A DNA stretch of 64,000 nt from Streptomyces sp. ASQP_92 (lineage in GTDB: Bacteria > Actinomycetota > Actinomycetes > Streptomycetales > Streptomycetaceae), in the NCBI RefSeq assembly GCF_025399895.1, contig NZ_JAODUA010000005.1:1-64000 (forward strand), given 5' to 3'. A program made the translations under genes and the position numbers. Positions within the stretch are counted from its first letter, which is position 1. Each line of letters starts with the position of its first letter. Below, piece after piece: positions 61,983 to 64,000 of the stretch. The notes beneath the pieces are model-generated. The model ran no database searches. It was not told the origin of the DNA and saw nothing but the letters and a program-made list of their open reading frames with translations.

Positions 61983-62567
61983 ATGGACGAGGAGTTACGG
62001 TCCCTCCTGGACCGGGTGCGGGGCGAGACCGGGGGATCACCGGCGTACGAGCGGCTGATCGCCACCGTCGACCACGGCGAGCTGGCGGCGGTGCTCGTCG
62101 AGCCCGAACGCCCGCTCTGGGCGCGGGAGATCGCGGCGTTCCGGCTCGGTGTCGCGGGGGACCGGCGGGCTTTCGAGGCGCTGATCCTGCTGCTCAACCA
62201 CCGCGATCCGGAACGCTGTGTCACCGCCGCGTACGCCCTGGCCAGACTGGGCGACCCGCGGACCGCGCGCGCCGCCGCGGCGCTTGCCACCAACGAGCTG
62301 CGCACGGCCTATGCCCTGCACCCGGTCCGGCTGCTCACCGCGCTGCGCGCCCCCGAGTCCGTACCCGCCCTGATCAAGACGCTGCGGCCGCTGCTCTCAC
62401 CGCACAGCCCGTACTGGCGGGTGGCCCAGGCCTGCATCGAAGGGCTGGGCGAGCTCGGCGACCGGCAGGCCGTCGAGGTGCTGACCGAAGCCCTGGCCCA
62501 CCCGCGCCTCGCGCGGTCGGCCGCCTGGGCGCTGCGCCGGATCGGGGCGGGCCGGGGGCGGGGCTAG
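61983..62567 (+). CDS. HEAT-repeat protein
   Basis: This 194-aa protein is built of about five paired-helix repeats, such as FEALILLLNHRDPERCVTAA, YALARLGDPRTARAAAALA and ACIEGLGELGDRQAVEVLTE. It is probably an adaptor or scaffold without catalytic activity. ATG 61983 was chosen because the upstream frame is not helical. Its TAG lies in a CTAG (62564-62567) shared with the convergent RidA gene. Confidence 0.8.
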   Translation: MDEELRSLLDRVRGETGGSPAYERLIATVDHGELAAVLVEPERPLWAREIAAFRLGVAGDRRAFEALILLLNHRDPERCVTAAYALARLGDPRTARAAAALATNELRTAYALHPVRLLTALRAPESVPALIKTLRPLLSPHSPYWRVAQACIEGLGELGDRQAVEVLTEALAHPRLARSAAWALRRIGAGRGRG

Positions 62568-62977
62568 GCCTGCTCCTCCGTGGGCCCGGTCACCGCGAAC
62601 GCCTCTATCTCCACCAGGAGTTCGGGCCGGAACAGGGCGCTGACCTGGACCGCGGAGCTGGCGGGCAGCTGGTCGGGGCCGATCACGGCGTCGCGGGCCG
62701 CGCGGATGGCGGGCAGGTGGGCCACGTCGGTGGTGAAGTAGGTCAGCTTCACCACGTCGTCGAACGTGGCGCCGGCGGCGGCGAGGCAGCGGCGCAGGTT
62801 CTCGAAGACCTGGTCGGCCTGGGCCCGCGCGTCTCCCTCGCCGACGACCTTGCCGTCCTCGTCGAGGGCGCACTGACCGGAGACGGCCACGAACCGGCCG
62901 GTGCCCCAGACCACATGGCTGTAGCCCTGGCCGGGAGCGATGCCTTCGGGCGCGGAGATACGAGTCGGTGACGTCAT
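62564..62977 (-). CDS. RidA/YjgF-family protein
   Basis: This 137-aa protein of the YjgF/YER057c/UK114 fold has GYSHVVWGTGRFVAVSGQ, ADQVFENLRRCLAAAGATFD and SSAVQVSALFRPELLVEIEA. The arginine that marks enamine/imine deaminases is within LFRPELLVEIEA (normally a VARLPxxxxVEIE context), so the site is similar but not identical. It may act as an enamine deaminase or a ligand-binding relative. ATG 62977 is preferred to an upstream start at 62995. Confidence 0.82.
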   Translation of the reverse strand: MTSPTRISAPEGIAPGQGYSHVVWGTGRFVAVSGQCALDEDGKVVGEGDARAQADQVFENLRRCLAAAGATFDDVVKLTYFTTDVAHLPAIRAARDAVIGPDQLPASSAVQVSALFRPELLVEIEAFAVTGPTEEQA

Positions 62978-63047
62978 GCCGCCATCCTCGCGCACGCCGC
63001 TGACAACCGGCCCGCGCCCCGGGCTCCCGAGCGGTCGGCGGCCGGGC

Positions 63048-64000
63048 TCAGAGCAGGGTGAGCTGCGTCGGTTCGGGTTCGGCGGGCTCCGGCGCGGCCG
63101 GGATCCGGCGGGCGGCGCCGCGGTGTGCCGGGCCGATGCCGAACTCCGTGGCCAGCTCGTGCACTTGGCCGGTGATCCGGCGCTGGTACCACTTCGGCGC
63201 GTACGCCCCCTCCGCGTAGAGCCGTTCGTAGCGCCGCACCAGATGGGGGTGGTGCTCCCCCAGCCAGGTCATGAACCACTCGCGCGCGCCGGGCCGCAGA
63301 TGCAGCACGAGCGGGGTCACCGAGGTGGCGCCGGAGGCGGCGATGGCGCGGACGGTGGCGCGCAGCTGGTCGGGATGGTCCCCGAGGAAGGGGATCACCG
63401 GGGCCATCAGGACCCCGCAGCCGATGCCGTGTTCGGTCAGGGTGCGCACGACGTCGAGCCGGCGGTCGGGGGAGGGGGTGCCCGGCTCGACCGTGCGCCA
63501 CAGCTCCCGGTCGACGAAGCCCACCGAGACCGAGATGCCGACCTCCGTCACCGCGGCCGCCTGCTTGAGCAGCTCCAGATCGCGCAGGATGAGCGTGCCC
63601 TTGGTCAGGATGGAGAACGGGTTGGCGTGGTCGCGCAGGGCCTCGATGATGCCCGGCATCAGCCGGTAGCGGCCCTCCGCGCGCTGATAGCAGTCGACAT
63701 TGGTGCCCATCGCGATGTGCGATCCCTGCCAGCGGCGCGAGGCCAGATGCCCCCGCAGCAGCTCCGGCGCGTTCACCTTCACCACGATCTGCGAGTCGAA
63801 GCCGAGCCCGGTGTCGAGGCCGAGATAGCTGTGCGTCTTGCGGGCGAAGCAGTACACGCAGGCGTGCGAGCACCCCCGGTAGGGGTTGACGGTCCATTCG
63901 AACGGCATGCGGGAGGCGCCCGGCACCCGGTTGACGATGGAGCGCGCCCGCACCTCGTGGAAGGTGATCCCGCGGAACTCCGGGGTGTCGAAGGTCCGGG
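63048..64000 (-). CDS. Rv2578c-type radical SAM protein, 5' end outside window
   Basis: This C-terminal 317 residues are visible, with the frame open through the window's right edge (reading TFDTPEFRGITFHEVRARS), so the start is missing. The radical SAM iron-sulfur motif is YRGCSHACVYCFARKTH (CxxxCxxC), followed by a spore-photoproduct-lyase-like barrel. Family members in actinobacteria are of unproven function, with a possible DNA-repair relation by similarity to SplB. It ends PTQLTLL at 63048. Confidence 0.85.
   Translation of the reverse strand, partial: RTFDTPEFRGITFHEVRARSIVNRVPGASRMPFEWTVNPYRGCSHACVYCFARKTHSYLGLDTGLGFDSQIVVKVNAPELLRGHLASRRWQGSHIAMGTNVDCYQRAEGRYRLMPGIIEALRDHANPFSILTKGTLILRDLELLKQAAAVTEVGISVSVGFVDRELWRTVEPGTPSPDRRLDVVRTLTEHGIGCGVLMAPVIPFLGDHPDQLRATVRAIAASGATSVTPLVLHLRPGAREWFMTWLGEHHPHLVRRYERLYAEGAYAPKWYQRRITGQVHELATEFGIGPAHRGAARRIPAAPEPAEPEPTQLTLL

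Overview
The window is chromosomal DNA of a Streptomyces-like actinomycete. The evidence is the very high G+C with G/C-rich third codon positions, many GTG/TTG starts, many 4-nt start/stop overlaps, and typical gene content: a stressosome module, FemX/MurJ, crotonyl-CoA carboxylase/reductase with ethylmalonyl-CoA mutase, an F420-type luciferase-like enzyme and an Rv2578c-type radical SAM protein. No rRNA, tRNA, phage, insertion sequence or CRISPR array was recognised.

Layout. 1-1.3 kb is sparse (two small candidate ORFs). 1.3-5.3 kb is a tightly overlapping stressosome and phosphatase operon (RsbR, RsbS, RsbT, a kinase-phosphatase hybrid, an RsbU-like phosphatase), followed by a frameshifted lipoprotein relic. 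5.9-9.6 kb holds a PcaL-like fusion with a long Ala/Pro repeat linker, a metallo-beta-lactamase-fold protein, exonuclease III and a small conserved protein. 9.6-12.9 kb is a glutamate-type ABC importer operon. 13.2-17.4 kb is cell-wall biology: a lipoprotein L,D-transpeptidase, diverging from FemX-like and MurJ genes. 17.5-20.9 kb is a two-component system with a partner lipoprotein and a membrane protein. 21-23.7 kb holds an alpha/beta hydrolase, a cytochrome P450 and an unknown membrane-anchored protein. 23.8-30.1 kb holds secreted gamma-glutamyltransferase and GH75 chitosanase, a methionine aminopeptidase, an XRE regulator with a Nudix hydrolase, an alginate-lyase-like lipoprotein and a HAD-like protein.

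30.2-36.5 kb is a reductive-pyrimidine/hydantoin operon (beta-ureidopropionase-like amidohydrolase, class-III aminotransferase, dihydropyrimidinase, F420-type LLM enzyme, NCS1 permease) with a recognisable promoter and an operator-like dyad. 36.5-45.1 kb holds a domain-permuted lipoate-protein ligase, an inositol-phosphatase-family enzyme, a nucleotidyltransferase, a phytoene-desaturase-like flavoprotein overlapping a macro-domain protein, alkylation repair (Ada-AlkA fusion plus Ogt), a sirtuin and a Nudix protein. 45.2-50.1 kb holds a BCCT osmolyte transporter whose C-terminal tail is cut off by a perfect 23-bp tandem duplication, a glycerate kinase and a DHA2-type efflux pump with an operator-like palindrome. 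50.1-50.7 kb is an array of about 160-bp degenerate repeats and a strong terminator.

50.7-61.6 kb is transcribed leftwards: phosphatidylserine synthase and decarboxylase, then the ethylmalonyl-CoA pathway set (acyl-CoA dehydrogenase, MaoC hydratase, CitE-like lyase, ethylmalonyl-CoA mutase, Ccr), a TetR regulator and a tandem-duplicated 3-hydroxyacyl-CoA dehydrogenase. The ccr promoter carries two palindromes over its -35 and spacer. The right end has a HEAT-repeat protein, a RidA-family protein and a radical SAM gene that runs off the window.

The best leads are the BCCT tail truncation, the permuted lipoate ligase, the ccr operator-promoter, four convergent gene pairs that share one palindromic stop tetranucleotide, and the stressosome phosphatases with added or degenerate kinase domains.
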